Shown: positions 1 to 6,140, numbered from the stretch's first letter. The stretch is 8,156 nt of DNA from CBCXVS01 sp965178525 (GCA_965178525.1 CBCXVS010000317.1:1-8156); one strand, 5' to 3'. The notes: generated by a model not told the origin, from the sequence alone. Translations and numbers: made by a program.

Positions 1-28
1 AAATGGACTTTTGAATTGGGCTAACCTG

Positions 29-56
29 TTGATCTACTTAACCCTCCGCCTATTCT
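29..56 (+). promoter_or_regulatory. Possible sigma70-type promoter for rph
   Basis: TTGATC (29-34) and TATTCT (51-56) are separated by 16 bp; each matches four of six consensus bases. It would give a leader of about 120 nt before the rph start. This is a pattern match only; the rest of 1-181 shows no convincing gene. Confidence 0.33.
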
Positions 57-181
57 GCCAGGGGAACTTCGGCCTAGAGACGGAGTCCAGCCGTGGCACC
101 TTGCTCCCTACTCGGGGTCATGCTAAGGTCGATACCAGAGGCCATATGAGGGACATGCAACGGTCAAGTGGGGAGAGAGCG

Positions 182-898
182 ATGCGAGGTGATGGGCGAC
201 ATCCGAACGAACTCCGGCCAGTCACAATTACCTCTGGCGTGAACAAATATGCCGAAGGATCGGCGCATATTGCCATGGGGGACACGCAGGTGTTGTGTAC
301 GGCCTCCATCGAAGAATCCGTGCCGCCGTTCCTGCGCGACCGTGGCGAGGGGTGGGTCACGGCGGAATATTCCATGCTGCCACGCTCGACGGCAACCCGG
401 TCTACCCGCGAGGCCGCACGGGGCCGTTTAGGGGGACGGACGCTCGAGATCCAGCGTCTCATTGGCCGGTCGCTACGCGCCGTGATGGATCTGCCCAAAC
501 TGGGTGAACGCACGATTTGGCTGGACTGTGATGTCTTGCAAGCCGACGGTGGGACCCGTACGGCGTCTATCACGGGCGCCTATGTAGCGTTGCATTTGGC
601 CCTGCAACACTTAGTCCAACACGAGACGCTCCCAGCCCTGCCCCTCAAAGACGCTGTTGCCGCTGTGAGTGTCGGCATGCTGCACGATACCCCCTATCTC
701 GATCTTAATTATGAAGAAGATTCGACATCAGATGTCGACATGAACGTGGTCATGACGGGCAATGGCAATTTGGTCGAAATTCAGGGTACGGCCGAAGGCG
801 AACCATTTAGCCAGAGCAACCTCCTCGATCTCCTCGCCCTGGCCAGTCAGGGCGTCTATCAGCTCCTGGAGGCTCAGCGTGAGGTGCTCAACGTCTAG
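182..898 (+). CDS. rph: Ribonuclease PH
   Basis: A 3'-to-5' phosphorolytic exoribonuclease that trims tRNA 3' ends, releasing nucleoside diphosphates with phosphate as co-substrate. The 238-residue product has the usual RNase PH length. Visible family features are an N-terminal NELRPV segment, RDRGEGWVTAEY (52-63), Arg86 in GGRTLEIQR and Arg126 in DGGTRTASITGAY (the positions known to bind phosphate in RNase PH), and the acidic stretch EEDSTSDVDMN (178-188) expected at the metal site, followed by EIQGTAEGEPFS. The frame is open back to position 11, but the ATG at 182 is chosen because GGGGAGAGAG lies just upstream and the resulting N-terminus starts where RNase PH proteins normally start. A tRNA-Pro gene follows on the same strand; none of the window's tRNA genes encodes CCA. 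Confidence 0.97.
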   Translation: MRGDGRHPNELRPVTITSGVNKYAEGSAHIAMGDTQVLCTASIEESVPPFLRDRGEGWVTAEYSMLPRSTATRSTREAARGRLGGRTLEIQRLIGRSLRAVMDLPKLGERTIWLDCDVLQADGGTRTASITGAYVALHLALQHLVQHETLPALPLKDAVAAVSVGMLHDTPYLDLNYEEDSTSDVDMNVVMTGNGNLVEIQGTAEGEPFSQSNLLDLLALASQGVYQLLEAQREVLNV

Positions 899-965
899 GT
901 CGTCACGCGAGGCTGTCAGGGCGGGGAGCTAGGAGACATTAACGTCGCGTGGCGAGAAAAAACGC

Positions 966-995
966 TTGCAGGGAGAGCGACGCGTATGCTAGGTT
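966..995 (+). promoter_or_regulatory. Weak promoter candidate for tRNA-Pro
   Basis: TTGCAG (966-971) lies 18 bp before TAGGTT (990-995), which is preceded by TG one base upstream, an extended -10 arrangement. Both hexamers are poor matches. A second weak pair, TTGTGC with TGTACT (1029-1034), would start transcription at the first tRNA base. Neither is convincing. Confidence 0.25.
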
Positions 996-1040
996 CCTAT
1001 AGAGCTTGTGCGATTGTTATCGGCAGGCTGTACTGACCAA

Positions 1041-1115
1041 CGGGGCGTGGCGCAGTTTGGTTAGCGCGTCGGTTTTGGGAACCGAAGGTCCCCGGTTCAA
1101 ATCCGGGCGCCCCGA
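1041..1115 (+). tRNA. tRNA-Pro (anticodon TGG)
   Basis: A 75-nt cloverleaf. The acceptor stem CGGGGCG (1041-1047) pairs with CGCCCCG (1108-1114), the discriminator is A1115, the D stem is GCGC/GCGC, the anticodon stem TCGGT/ACCGA encloses the loop TTTGGGA giving anticodon TGG, and the T arm is CCCGG-TTCAAAT-CCGGG. It reads CCA proline codons. The 3' CCA is not encoded, so it must be added after transcription. The gene is on the same strand as rph, about 140 bp downstream. Confidence 0.97.
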
Positions 1116-1270
1116 TCAATAAAATCAACAACTGAGTCTTCGAGGTAAGGCGGCCCGGCTCATCAAGCCGCCTGTTCTGCGGGAGGTGTCTGACTTAAAG
1201 AATTTAGGGGAAATCGAGCTATTTGGAACTATCAGCCAACATCGCCCTTGCTTCCCTGCAAGGACGAGGG
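1116..1270. other. Unassigned stretch with a hairpin after tRNA-Pro
   Basis: No recognisable gene. A perfect 6-bp inverted repeat, GGCGGC (1149-1154) with GCCGCC (1167-1172) around a 12-nt loop, lies 33 nt after tRNA-Pro and could be a weak terminator, but no T tract follows. A plus-strand frame through 1123-1270 stays open, but I recognise no family in it. The stretch may include eroded mobile-element DNA next to the transposase fragment. Confidence 0.4.
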
Positions 1271-1560
1271 ATGGGAATAGGTTACCGTATCGTTTCGGTG
1301 ATGCTTTTCGAAACACGAGTCGCAGTGGATTTCTTTGGAGGAAAAATAGTCCGTGCCATCAAGGGCTAAGAGGTCGTGGCCCTCGACAAAGACCATTTCT
1401 TTAAGTGCTTTGCCGCGTTGGAGTTGACGAAAAACCGCTTTAAACGCCGCTCTCAGGCTTTCGGGCTCGACCGCATCGAGGTCTCGCACGGCACTCGCCC
1501 GATGCCGTAAACCCGTTGCAAGTTGTCCTCGGTCCTCTGCTTGTCAAAGGCAAGCAACGA
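1271..1560 (-). pseudogene. Decayed transposase fragment (DDE type, possibly ISNCY-like)
   Basis: Two overlapping minus-strand frames together give an N-proximal piece of a transposase family I recognise by its motifs. The first frame (from 1560) reads SLLAFDKQRTEDNLQRVYGI then GRVPC. The second (from about 1489) reads AFKAVFRQLQRGKALKEMVF followed by LLALDGTDYFSSKEIHC and EKHHRNDTVTYSH, ending near 1271. The frame changes around 1485, where the usual residues between VPCDT and LDAV appear partly deleted, so a small deletion with frameshift is likely. There is no start codon in context, and the catalytic C-terminal two thirds are missing. The fragment lies directly downstream of tRNA-Cys. Family naming is from memory of the motif pattern; the assignment to a transposase is firmer than the subgroup. 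Confidence 0.8.
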
Positions 1561-1598
1561 GGGGGGTATGTGTGCAGGGGCAAAGTGAGGAAGAGAGA

Positions 1599-1670
<72 letters not shown>

Positions 1671-1688
1671 ACTATTGGACCCAACTAA

Positions 1689-1761
1689 AGCGGGCGACCG
1701 GGCTCGAACCGGCGACCCCAACCTTGGCAAGGTTGTGCTCTACCAACTGAGCTACACCCGC
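1689..1761 (-). tRNA. tRNA-Gly (anticodon GCC)
   Basis: Read on the minus strand from 1761. The acceptor stem GCGGGTG pairs with CGCCCGC with one G-U pair. The anticodon stem CAACC/GGTTG encloses TTGCCAA giving GCC. The T arm contains GGTTCGAGCCC. The discriminator is U (1689), as in glycine tRNAs. No encoded CCA. It is the first gene of a tRNA-Gly/tRNA-Cys unit behind plsY and has a near-consensus promoter of its own 20 nt upstream of the mature 5' end. Confidence 0.97.
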
Positions 1762-1787
1762 CTGACGTCATTGTGTATGACCAGTGT

Positions 1788-1815
1788 ACTATACCAAATT
1801 CCCCACGCATGTCAA
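1788..1815 (-). promoter_or_regulatory. Strong sigma70 promoter for the tRNA-Gly/tRNA-Cys unit
   Basis: On the minus strand a perfect -35 TTGACA (1815-1810) is followed after 16 bp by TATAGT (1793-1788), matching five of six -10 bases. Predicted transcription start is near 1781, giving a leader of about 20 nt before tRNA-Gly at 1761. The promoter begins 14 bp after the plsY stop codon, so the tRNAs can be made independently of pgsA-plsY. Confidence 0.8.
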
Positions 1816-1828
1816 CCCCAAGTCAGTG

Positions 1829-2449
1829 TTAACTCTGTTCGCGCTCGTTGGCGCGCCAGAGCGAGGCGGTGATCTTTGATTCCGTGCCCTGCAGCAAACG
1901 CTGAAAATTGCCCCAGTGCTTCCACAAGACGAGAAGGGCGATGATGCTGGCGGCGAGCACAAAAGGCTGGCGATAGGACAGCAAGGCCGCCAGGATGGGT
2001 ACCACGACAGCCGCCAGCATGGAGCCGGCGGAGGCATAGCCCCACCAGACCACGACTCCGATCCAAAGCACCAGACCTCCGAGTAGGGGCAGGGGCAAGG
2101 TGAGGAGGACACCGCCGAGGGCCGTGGCGACCCCTCTGCCGCCTTGAAAACGGGCATACCAGGGGAAAAGGTGCCCCAAAACCGCCGCCACCACCGCCGC
2201 GGCCGTGATGACGTCGGAACTTCCCCAGAGTTGCGCCAACAGCACGGCGAGGAGGCCTTTTGCGCTATCTCCAAGCAGTGTCAGGGCGCCGGCGCCTTTA
2301 CCCAGCGCCCGTGCCACATTGGTGGCGCCAATATTGCCGCTGCCACTCTGACGCAAGTCGACACCGCCACGAAGACGTGCGAGGAGGAGGCCAAACGATA
2401 CCGACCCCAAAAGATAGGCCACGATGAGGAGAATCAGGTCGCGGAGCAT
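1829..2449 (-). CDS. plsY: Glycerol-3-phosphate acyltransferase PlsY
   Basis: Inner-membrane enzyme that transfers the acyl group of acyl-phosphate to the sn-1 position of glycerol-3-phosphate, making lysophosphatidate, the first committed phospholipid intermediate. The 206-residue length is normal. All three conserved cytoplasmic motifs are present: SGSGNIGATN (35-44), GHLFPWYARFQGGRGVAT (92-109) and KHWGNFQRLLQGTE (177-190). Several hydrophobic membrane segments separate them. The ATG at 2449 is 10 nt after the pgsA stop and has AAAGG upstream, so translation of the two genes is probably linked. The partner PlsX would be encoded elsewhere. Pairing with pgsA places an early and a late step of phospholipid synthesis in one probable operon. 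Confidence 0.96.
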   Translation of the reverse strand: MLRDLILLIVAYLLGSVSFGLLLARLRGGVDLRQSGSGNIGATNVARALGKGAGALTLLGDSAKGLLAVLLAQLWGSSDVITAAAVVAAVLGHLFPWYARFQGGRGVATALGGVLLTLPLPLLGGLVLWIGVVVWWGYASAGSMLAAVVVPILAALLSYRQPFVLAASIIALLVLWKHWGNFQRLLQGTESKITASLWRANEREQS

Positions 2450-2459
2450 AGGGAGCCTT

Positions 2460-3029
2460 TCAGAGGATTTTCATGAGATATTTGCGCATGTAATCCATGC
2501 CGGAGATGACGCTCAAGATCAAGCCAAGACTCAAGACGATCATGCCCGGCAGGTACAGCGCGGGAAGATTGAGGATGAGTAACAACGCGGCGATGATCAG
2601 GCAGAGCATTTTATATTTGCCAAAGGTATCCGATGCAATGATGATCTGCTGGTCGGCTGCCATGGCGCGCAGGCCCGTAATGGCGATCTCGCGGCAGAGA
2701 ATGATCGCGACCATCCAGGCTGGTACTTGTTGACGTTCTACGAGGGCGACGAGAACTGCCGTGACCAACAGCTTGTCCGCAATGGGGTCCAAGAGTTGAC
2801 CCAAGCGGGTAATCTGATTCAGGCTCCGGGCCAGGTGGCCATCGAGCCAGTCGGTCAAGGCCGCGACGAGAAAAATCAAGGCGGCAATGATGGGATACCA
2901 ACCCTGTGGCGACATTAAGAAAACGAGGAGAAAAGGCACTAGAAAGATGCGAATCAGAGTGATCCGGTTCGGCCAGTTCAGCTGCCGGGACCATGGAGAG
3001 GAGGATGAATTGGACGGTTGAGATATCAT
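2460..3029 (-). CDS. pgsA: CDP-diacylglycerol--glycerol-3-phosphate 3-phosphatidyltransferase (PgsA)
   Basis: Integral membrane enzyme that makes phosphatidylglycerophosphate from CDP-diacylglycerol and glycerol-3-phosphate, the committed step to phosphatidylglycerol. The CDP-alcohol phosphotransferase signature is complete at residues 60-85: Asp60, Asp63, Gly64, Ala67, Arg68, Gly77, Asp81 and Asp85 (DWLDGHLAR, then LGQLLDPIAD). LNWPNRITLIRI (17-28) is the usual start of the first membrane helix, so the preceding Ser-rich 16 residues are an N-terminal extension; the Shine-Dalgarno before the ATG at 3029 is weak. The 189-residue length is normal. It is followed closely by plsY. It lies 81 bp downstream of the lytic transglycosylase gene on the same strand; I see no clear promoter in that gap. 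Confidence 0.96.
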   Translation of the reverse strand: MISQPSNSSSSPWSRQLNWPNRITLIRIFLVPFLLVFLMSPQGWYPIIAALIFLVAALTDWLDGHLARSLNQITRLGQLLDPIADKLLVTAVLVALVERQQVPAWMVAIILCREIAITGLRAMAADQQIIIASDTFGKYKMLCLIIAALLLILNLPALYLPGMIVLSLGLILSVISGMDYMRKYLMKIL

Positions 3030-3110
3030 ACTTGTGTGTCGCGTATCCTGGTTGCCATGTTGATATGCACGCGTGCCTATCGCCAGCGCACCTCCAAAAA
3101 TTAGCCGTAC

Positions 3111-3743
3111 TTAACGTGGCGTATCTGTAAACAGTATACTGCCACGTACCGTGCGATAGCGATAAATTTTTGCAAATGTATCCGGGAGACCATACAGAGC
3201 CAGAACGCGGGCCACATAGCGTTGGGTCTCACGATACGGTGGTATCCCGCCATAGCGCTCTACCGCGCCCTTACCCGCATTGTAGGCGGCCAATATGAGG
3301 CGCATATCGCCCCGGAAACACCTCTGGAGATCCTTGAGGTAGCGTACGCCGCCTTCAATATTTGCGCGCGGATCGAATACATTGCGCACATGATAACGCC
3401 TCGCCGTTGCCGGCATCAGTTGCATCAAGCCACGCGCACCGGCCCGTGACACCGCCCGAGGATTAAAATTCGATTCGACGGTAATCATCGCCCGCACCAA
3501 ACGGGCATCCATATCATACTGCTGTGCCACTTGATAGACAAGCGGCATGAGCTGGGCAGCACGTTTGTCCGTAGCCGCGGAAGCGCGTCCGGGTAGCAAA
3601 CGGCGCGCGGTGGGAACATTGGTGAAATAGAGACGGCCATCTGCGCCACGATATTGTCTCATTTCCCCGGCCTGGGCCGGCAACACCCATAACCATACGA
3701 CGTTCAATAGGAATGCTAAGTGCGCAAACAGAATTAAATTCAT
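3111..3743 (-). CDS. Exported lytic transglycosylase, SLT domain
   Basis: Cleaves peptidoglycan glycan strands to 1,6-anhydro ends in the periplasm. Starting at the ATG at 3743 gives 210 residues: a signal peptide (1-25, cleavage likely after AQA), a short domain with YRGADGRLYFTNVPTARR resembling DUF4124, then a goose-type SLT domain with catalytic Glu90 in VESNFNPRAVS, GLMQLMPATARRY (105-117), AAYNAGKGAVERYGG (152-166) and YRETQRYV. The last 20 residues (IYRYR..G.ILFTDTPR) repeat the N-terminal YxxxxGxxxFTxxP pattern. The frame stays open upstream into an oxygenase remnant as far as 4445, but the signal peptide must be N-terminal, so 3743 is preferred; a TTG one codon earlier is possible. 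No clear Shine-Dalgarno is seen; a 14-bp palindrome sits directly upstream. Confidence 0.9.
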   Translation of the reverse strand: MNLILFAHLAFLLNVVWLWVLPAQAGEMRQYRGADGRLYFTNVPTARRLLPGRASAATDKRAAQLMPLVYQVAQQYDMDARLVRAMITVESNFNPRAVSRAGARGLMQLMPATARRYHVRNVFDPRANIEGGVRYLKDLQRCFRGDMRLILAAYNAGKGAVERYGGIPPYRETQRYVARVLALYGLPDTFAKIYRYRTVRGSILFTDTPR

Positions 3744-3828
3744 CAAAAAACGGGCCCGTTTCAAATTCCAGTTGACCGTTTCAGTGAACCCCCTGGCGGG
3801 GGTAGGATGGTGACTGTCACTGCAGGGT
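3744..3828 (-). repeat. Repeat-rich junction, possibly a leftover IS21-type end
   Basis: This stretch separates the point where oxygenase similarity stops from the transglycosylase start. Plus-strand coordinates: direct repeats CCGTTTCA at 3756-3763 and 3776-3783, exactly 20 bp apart; inverted repeats CCCCC-TGGC-GGGGG (3789-3802) and GTGAC-T-GTCAC (3810-3820); and a perfect 14-bp palindrome AAACGGGCCCGTTT (3748-3761). Several short repeats at helical spacing after a TG start, read on the minus strand, are typical of IS21-family ends. No istA or istB sequence remains, so the element type is an inference. It must now also hold the transglycosylase promoter, or that gene depends on upstream transcription. 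Confidence 0.45.
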
Positions 3829-4534
3829 GTGGCGAGCAAGGTCGCGGCCTGATCCACATTTTTGCTGTTCCAGGGCGCAGTCGGCTGGCGCTTGCGCCCG
3901 GCAAGCCGCAAGTGGTAAACGAGACTGACCCGATAGCCGCTGGTCACCGGTTCGATTTCGTGCTTGCAATCGGTATAAAACGCCGCATATTGCACGTTGT
4001 ACGCCCCCGCTGGGCCGCCAAAATCGATCGTTCTCGTCTCGCCGTCATGGCTGACCACGAGCGTACCGCCCTCGTGACGCGACGGCAGGCCGACGACCAG
4101 GGTGGCAAACATGCCGTTCACTTTCTCGGAGTCCCAATGCGGGGCGAAAAAGCTGCCCGCTTCATAGATCAACAGCTTGCAGAGGTCCCAGTCCACGCGT
4201 TGGTCGATGCCGAATTCACCTTTCACGGTGTCGACCATCTCGGCAATCAATGCGTCCCATGCCGGATTGTGAATCGAGAATTGCTTCGGCTCAATTTGCC
4301 AAACACGTCTCACGTCCGTATCGACGATGGTCTCCTCGCCGCGTCCATACGGCGCTTGCACCGCCTGTTGAATAAGCTGCTGGGCCTGCACCGGCCCGAT
4401 CGGCAATCCCACATCGCCAATGCCATCGACCTCCAATCCGGGCAAGACTGGAGCCAGGCTCCCCGCCGTGCCGAACTGCGTGCTTCATCGAGGGCATCCA
4501 ACAGGTCAATGAGTTGTTGGGTCGCTTCCGGCAT
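3828..4534 (-). pseudogene. 2OG-Fe(II) oxygenase, frameshifted and lacking its 3' end
   Basis: A 2-oxoglutarate/iron-dependent dioxygenase of the prolyl-4-hydroxylase-like fold. The start is ATG 4534, with AAGGAG eight bases upstream, reading MPEATQQLIDLLDALDEARS. Near 4476 the similarity moves to another frame, FGTAGSLAPVLPGLEVDGIG, which implies one lost base. The core is preserved: HWD supplies the first two iron ligands (codons at about 4139-4131), the third is His in CKHEIEPV (about 3962), and Arg of SGYRVSLVYHL binds 2-oxoglutarate. Similarity ends after QAATLLAT near 3828, and proteins of this type as I know them continue much further, so the C-terminal part is lost. A TTG at 4445 could restart translation of the core, which then runs in frame into the transglycosylase. 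Its start overlaps the 3' end of the small conserved gene. The substrate is unknown. Confidence 0.85.
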
Positions 4535-4593
4535 CACGACGCTCCTTCTTTTTTTTCTTCTTTTCCTGTTGGGCCGCAACCATTTCATCACTA

Positions 4594-4610
4594 GGGTTGT
4601 TCCCCAATAG
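4594..4610 (+). repeat. IS left terminal inverted repeat
   Basis: GGGTTGTTCCCCAATAG pairs with the right end at 5582-5598, differing at positions 2 and 12. Similarity stops after this point. Confidence 0.93.
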
Positions 4611-4663
4611 TTAATGAGGTAGGCTATCCTCCCCCAAACGATGGAGGGAGCCCAGCCAGGTCA

Positions 4664-5588
4664 TTGGTTATCCGAGATGATCGGCAGATGAAAGCCTTAA
4701 CCGGTGTGTCTCAGACGCAATTTGACTTCTTGCTGCCCGCCTTCAGCCACGTCTATCAACAGGCTCAGCAAAAACGCTATGAGGAGGGTGTCCAAGCTGG
4801 CAAACGCAGCCGAAAGCCGGGTGCAGGTATCAAAGGCAAATTACCCACTCTGCCAGACAAACTCCTGTTCGTTCTATATTATTACAAGACGTATCCGACG
4901 TTTGATGTTCTTGGTGCACAATTTGGTATGGTACGTTCGAAAGCGAATGAAAATCTCCATAAGCTCTCTCCCATCCTGTATGACACGTTAGTGCAGTTAG
5001 ACCTCATGCCTTATCGAGAGTTGAAGACCCCAGAGTCGTTGAGGGAGGCGTTGTCAGGTGTGGATCAACTGATTATTGATGCGACTGAAAGAAGCTATCG
5101 CCGGTCACAAGATGAGACGACCCAACGTGAACACTATAGTGGTAAAAAAAAGCCATACGCTGAAAAATACAGTGATGTCGATGCCGGATAAATGGATCGT
5201 CTTTCTGGGCCGTACGTTTAGTGGTCACAACCATGATTACAGCATGTTAAAACAAGAGTTCCCACCGGACTTAGACCGGTTTAGTGACGTAGAAGTTTGG
5301 GTGCACCTGGGTTATCAGGGGATTCAGTCGGACTACAAAGGCGAAATGCTTGAGATTCCACACAAGAAACCCCGGAAGAGCAAGACGAATCCGACTCCAG
5401 AATTGACGGCGGAGCAGCAGGCGGCGAATTATGCCGTGAGTCAAGTTCGCATCTTGATCGAACATGCCATCGGCGGTATGAAGCGTTTCAACATTTTGGT
5501 GCAGCGTTTCCGCAACCGCAAAGATCACTTTGAGGATGATTCGGTGGGCATCTGGGCTGGGCTAGGGAACCTGATCTTATGCTATTGA
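4664..5588 (+). pseudogene. IS5-like transposase with frame change and altered active site
   Basis: The N-terminal part (from TTG 4664 or ATG 4688) has a helix-turn-helix region including LTGVSQTQFDFLLPAF and TFDVLGAQFGMVRSKANENL. The catalytic DDE_Tnp_4-type domain follows, with first Asp in QLIIDATERSYRR (Asp139 from the TTG). The frame then runs to a stop at 5189-5191, while the rest of the protein continues in the +1 frame after eight A residues (5144-5151): SHTLKNTVMS, RTFSGHNHDYSMLKQEF, then GYQGIQSDYKG, and the Glu in LIEHAIGGMKRFN, ending at TGA 5588. Where VDLGYQG is expected the sequence is VHLGYQG (codon 5304-5306), so the second catalytic Asp is His. The joined protein would have about 307 residues, normal for the family. 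It is very probably non-functional. Confidence 0.9.
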
Positions 5589-5598
5589 GGAACAACTC
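5582..5598 (-). repeat. IS right terminal inverted repeat
   Basis: Read on the minus strand this is GAGTTGTTCCTCAATAG, the partner of 4594-4610. It overlaps the last bases of the transposase reading frame, whose stop codon is 5586-5588. Confidence 0.93.
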
Positions 5599-5912
5599 TA
5601 ATGGATCGCACCTGGTCCGGCCGATCCTTTTTGAAATGCTTCATATACAAGTGCTCGATGAACTGCGGCAGCGGCAATTTCCAGGGCTCTTGCTTATTTC
5701 GCTAAGCTACCGAACTTCTTGGGATTCAGTTCCAGCTCGCGAGCCATCTGGATCTGAGTATGGGAGAGATGGCATTGCTTGCGCACCTCCACCCAAACCT
5801 GATATTTCTGCGGAATAGCGTTCTTTTTCGCCATGTTACCCTTGCCCCTAACCGTCCGGCCATCTGGCATCAATCGATGGCATGCAAGTGAAATCTGTTG
5901 AACATTGGCTGC

Positions 5913-5941
5913 AGTATGATGCACGTCCATACAGCCGTCAA
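5913..5941 (-). promoter_or_regulatory. Probable promoter of the small protein/oxygenase pair
   Basis: On the minus strand TTGACG (5941-5936) and CATACT (5918-5913) are exactly 17 bp apart, matching five and four of six consensus bases. Transcription would start near 5906, about 72 nt before the ATG at 5834. The interval 5835-6140 otherwise shows no gene; it contains an inverted repeat GCCATC/GATGGC (5859-5864, 5876-5881) in the leader. Confidence 0.55.
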
Positions 5942-5960
5942 GAACGTTAAGAACATACGG

Positions 5961-5989
5961 TGGACACTGTCGTCTCGATTCGCTAACCT
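5961..5989 (+). promoter_or_regulatory. Possible promoter of the kinase-like gene
   Basis: TGGACA (5961-5966) matches five of six -35 bases and is followed after 17 bp by TAACCT (5984-5989), a poor -10. It would give a leader of about 145 nt before 6141. This is a pattern match only. Confidence 0.25.
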
Positions 5990-6140
5990 GCCTGGAAGCA
6001 TAGCGTGTGCACCGGATGCATGACGGTTCAAACATTGTTAAAATCCGAGACCGATTTGTTTTGTTCGGTTGCCCATGCCCGACGACGATCCATAGATCAC
6101 CAGCAAAAGCGACCTCTAAACCAGGAACCGGAGACAACCG

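Larger units (their letters stand above)
4594..5598 (+). mobile_element. IS5-like insertion sequence, about 1005 bp, inactive
   Basis: Terminal inverted repeats are GGGTTGTTCCCCAATAG at 4594-4610 and, on the other strand, GAGTTGTTCCTCAATAG at 5598-5582 (15 of 17 match). Both ends are bordered by TA (4592-4593 and 5599-5600), consistent with a 2-bp target duplication; because TA is palindromic it could instead be part of the repeats. Removing the element and one TA restores the interrupted host frame, which fixes the boundaries independently. The single transposase gene fills the element and runs opposite to the host gene. Size, repeats and transposase type fit the IS5 family; the subgroup is not certain. 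Confidence 0.93.
4506..5834 (-). pseudogene. Small conserved hypothetical protein, split by an IS and a frameshift
   Basis: Starts at ATG 5834 (AAGGG upstream) and reads MAKKNAIPQKYQVWVEVRKQ, then HLSHTQIQMARELELNPKKF, stopping at 5694. Sequence of the same protein continues in the next frame from 5698 (NKQEPWKLPLPQFIEHLYMK then RPDQVRSI), so one extra A in 5697-5699 is the likely lesion. At 5600 the IS begins. Joining the two flanks through a single TA gives VRSI-SDEMVAAQQEKKKKKK and ERRDAGSDPTTH, ending at TGA 4508-4506. The repaired protein would have about 106 residues with a Lys-rich tail. I recall similar small proteins lacking a known function, with the LSHxHIQMARELGxNPKK and QEPWKLPLPQFIEHLY motifs. 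It overlaps the oxygenase gene by 29 bp, which suggests translational coupling before decay. Confidence 0.85.

Noticed and set aside
11..181. N-terminal extension of RNase PH from TTG 11
   Set aside because: The family starts where ATG 182 starts, and a clear ribosome binding site precedes 182.
118..573. Minus-strand frame of 151 codons inside rph
   Set aside because: Antisense to well-conserved RNase PH sequence and without recognisable features.
3111..4445. A genuine two-domain oxygenase-lytic transglycosylase enzyme
   Set aside because: The transglycosylase has its own signal peptide at 3743, the oxygenase lacks its true start in this frame and its C-terminal part, and the linker looks like mobile-element debris.
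3807..4610. Long plus-strand frame of 267 codons
   Set aside because: It lies opposite the oxygenase and crosses the IS end; the protein shows no family features, while the minus strand has clear catalytic motifs.
5144..5151. Programmed -1 frameshift at A-AAA-AAG in the IS transposase
   Set aside because: The heptamer is in the right register, but the -1 frame stops after three codons; the rest of the transposase is in the +1 frame.
5694..6137. A 147-residue minus-strand gene starting at 6137
   Set aside because: Only the part from 5834 resembles a known protein, a promoter candidate lies at 5913-5941 inside the extension, and the upstream residues have no recognisable features.
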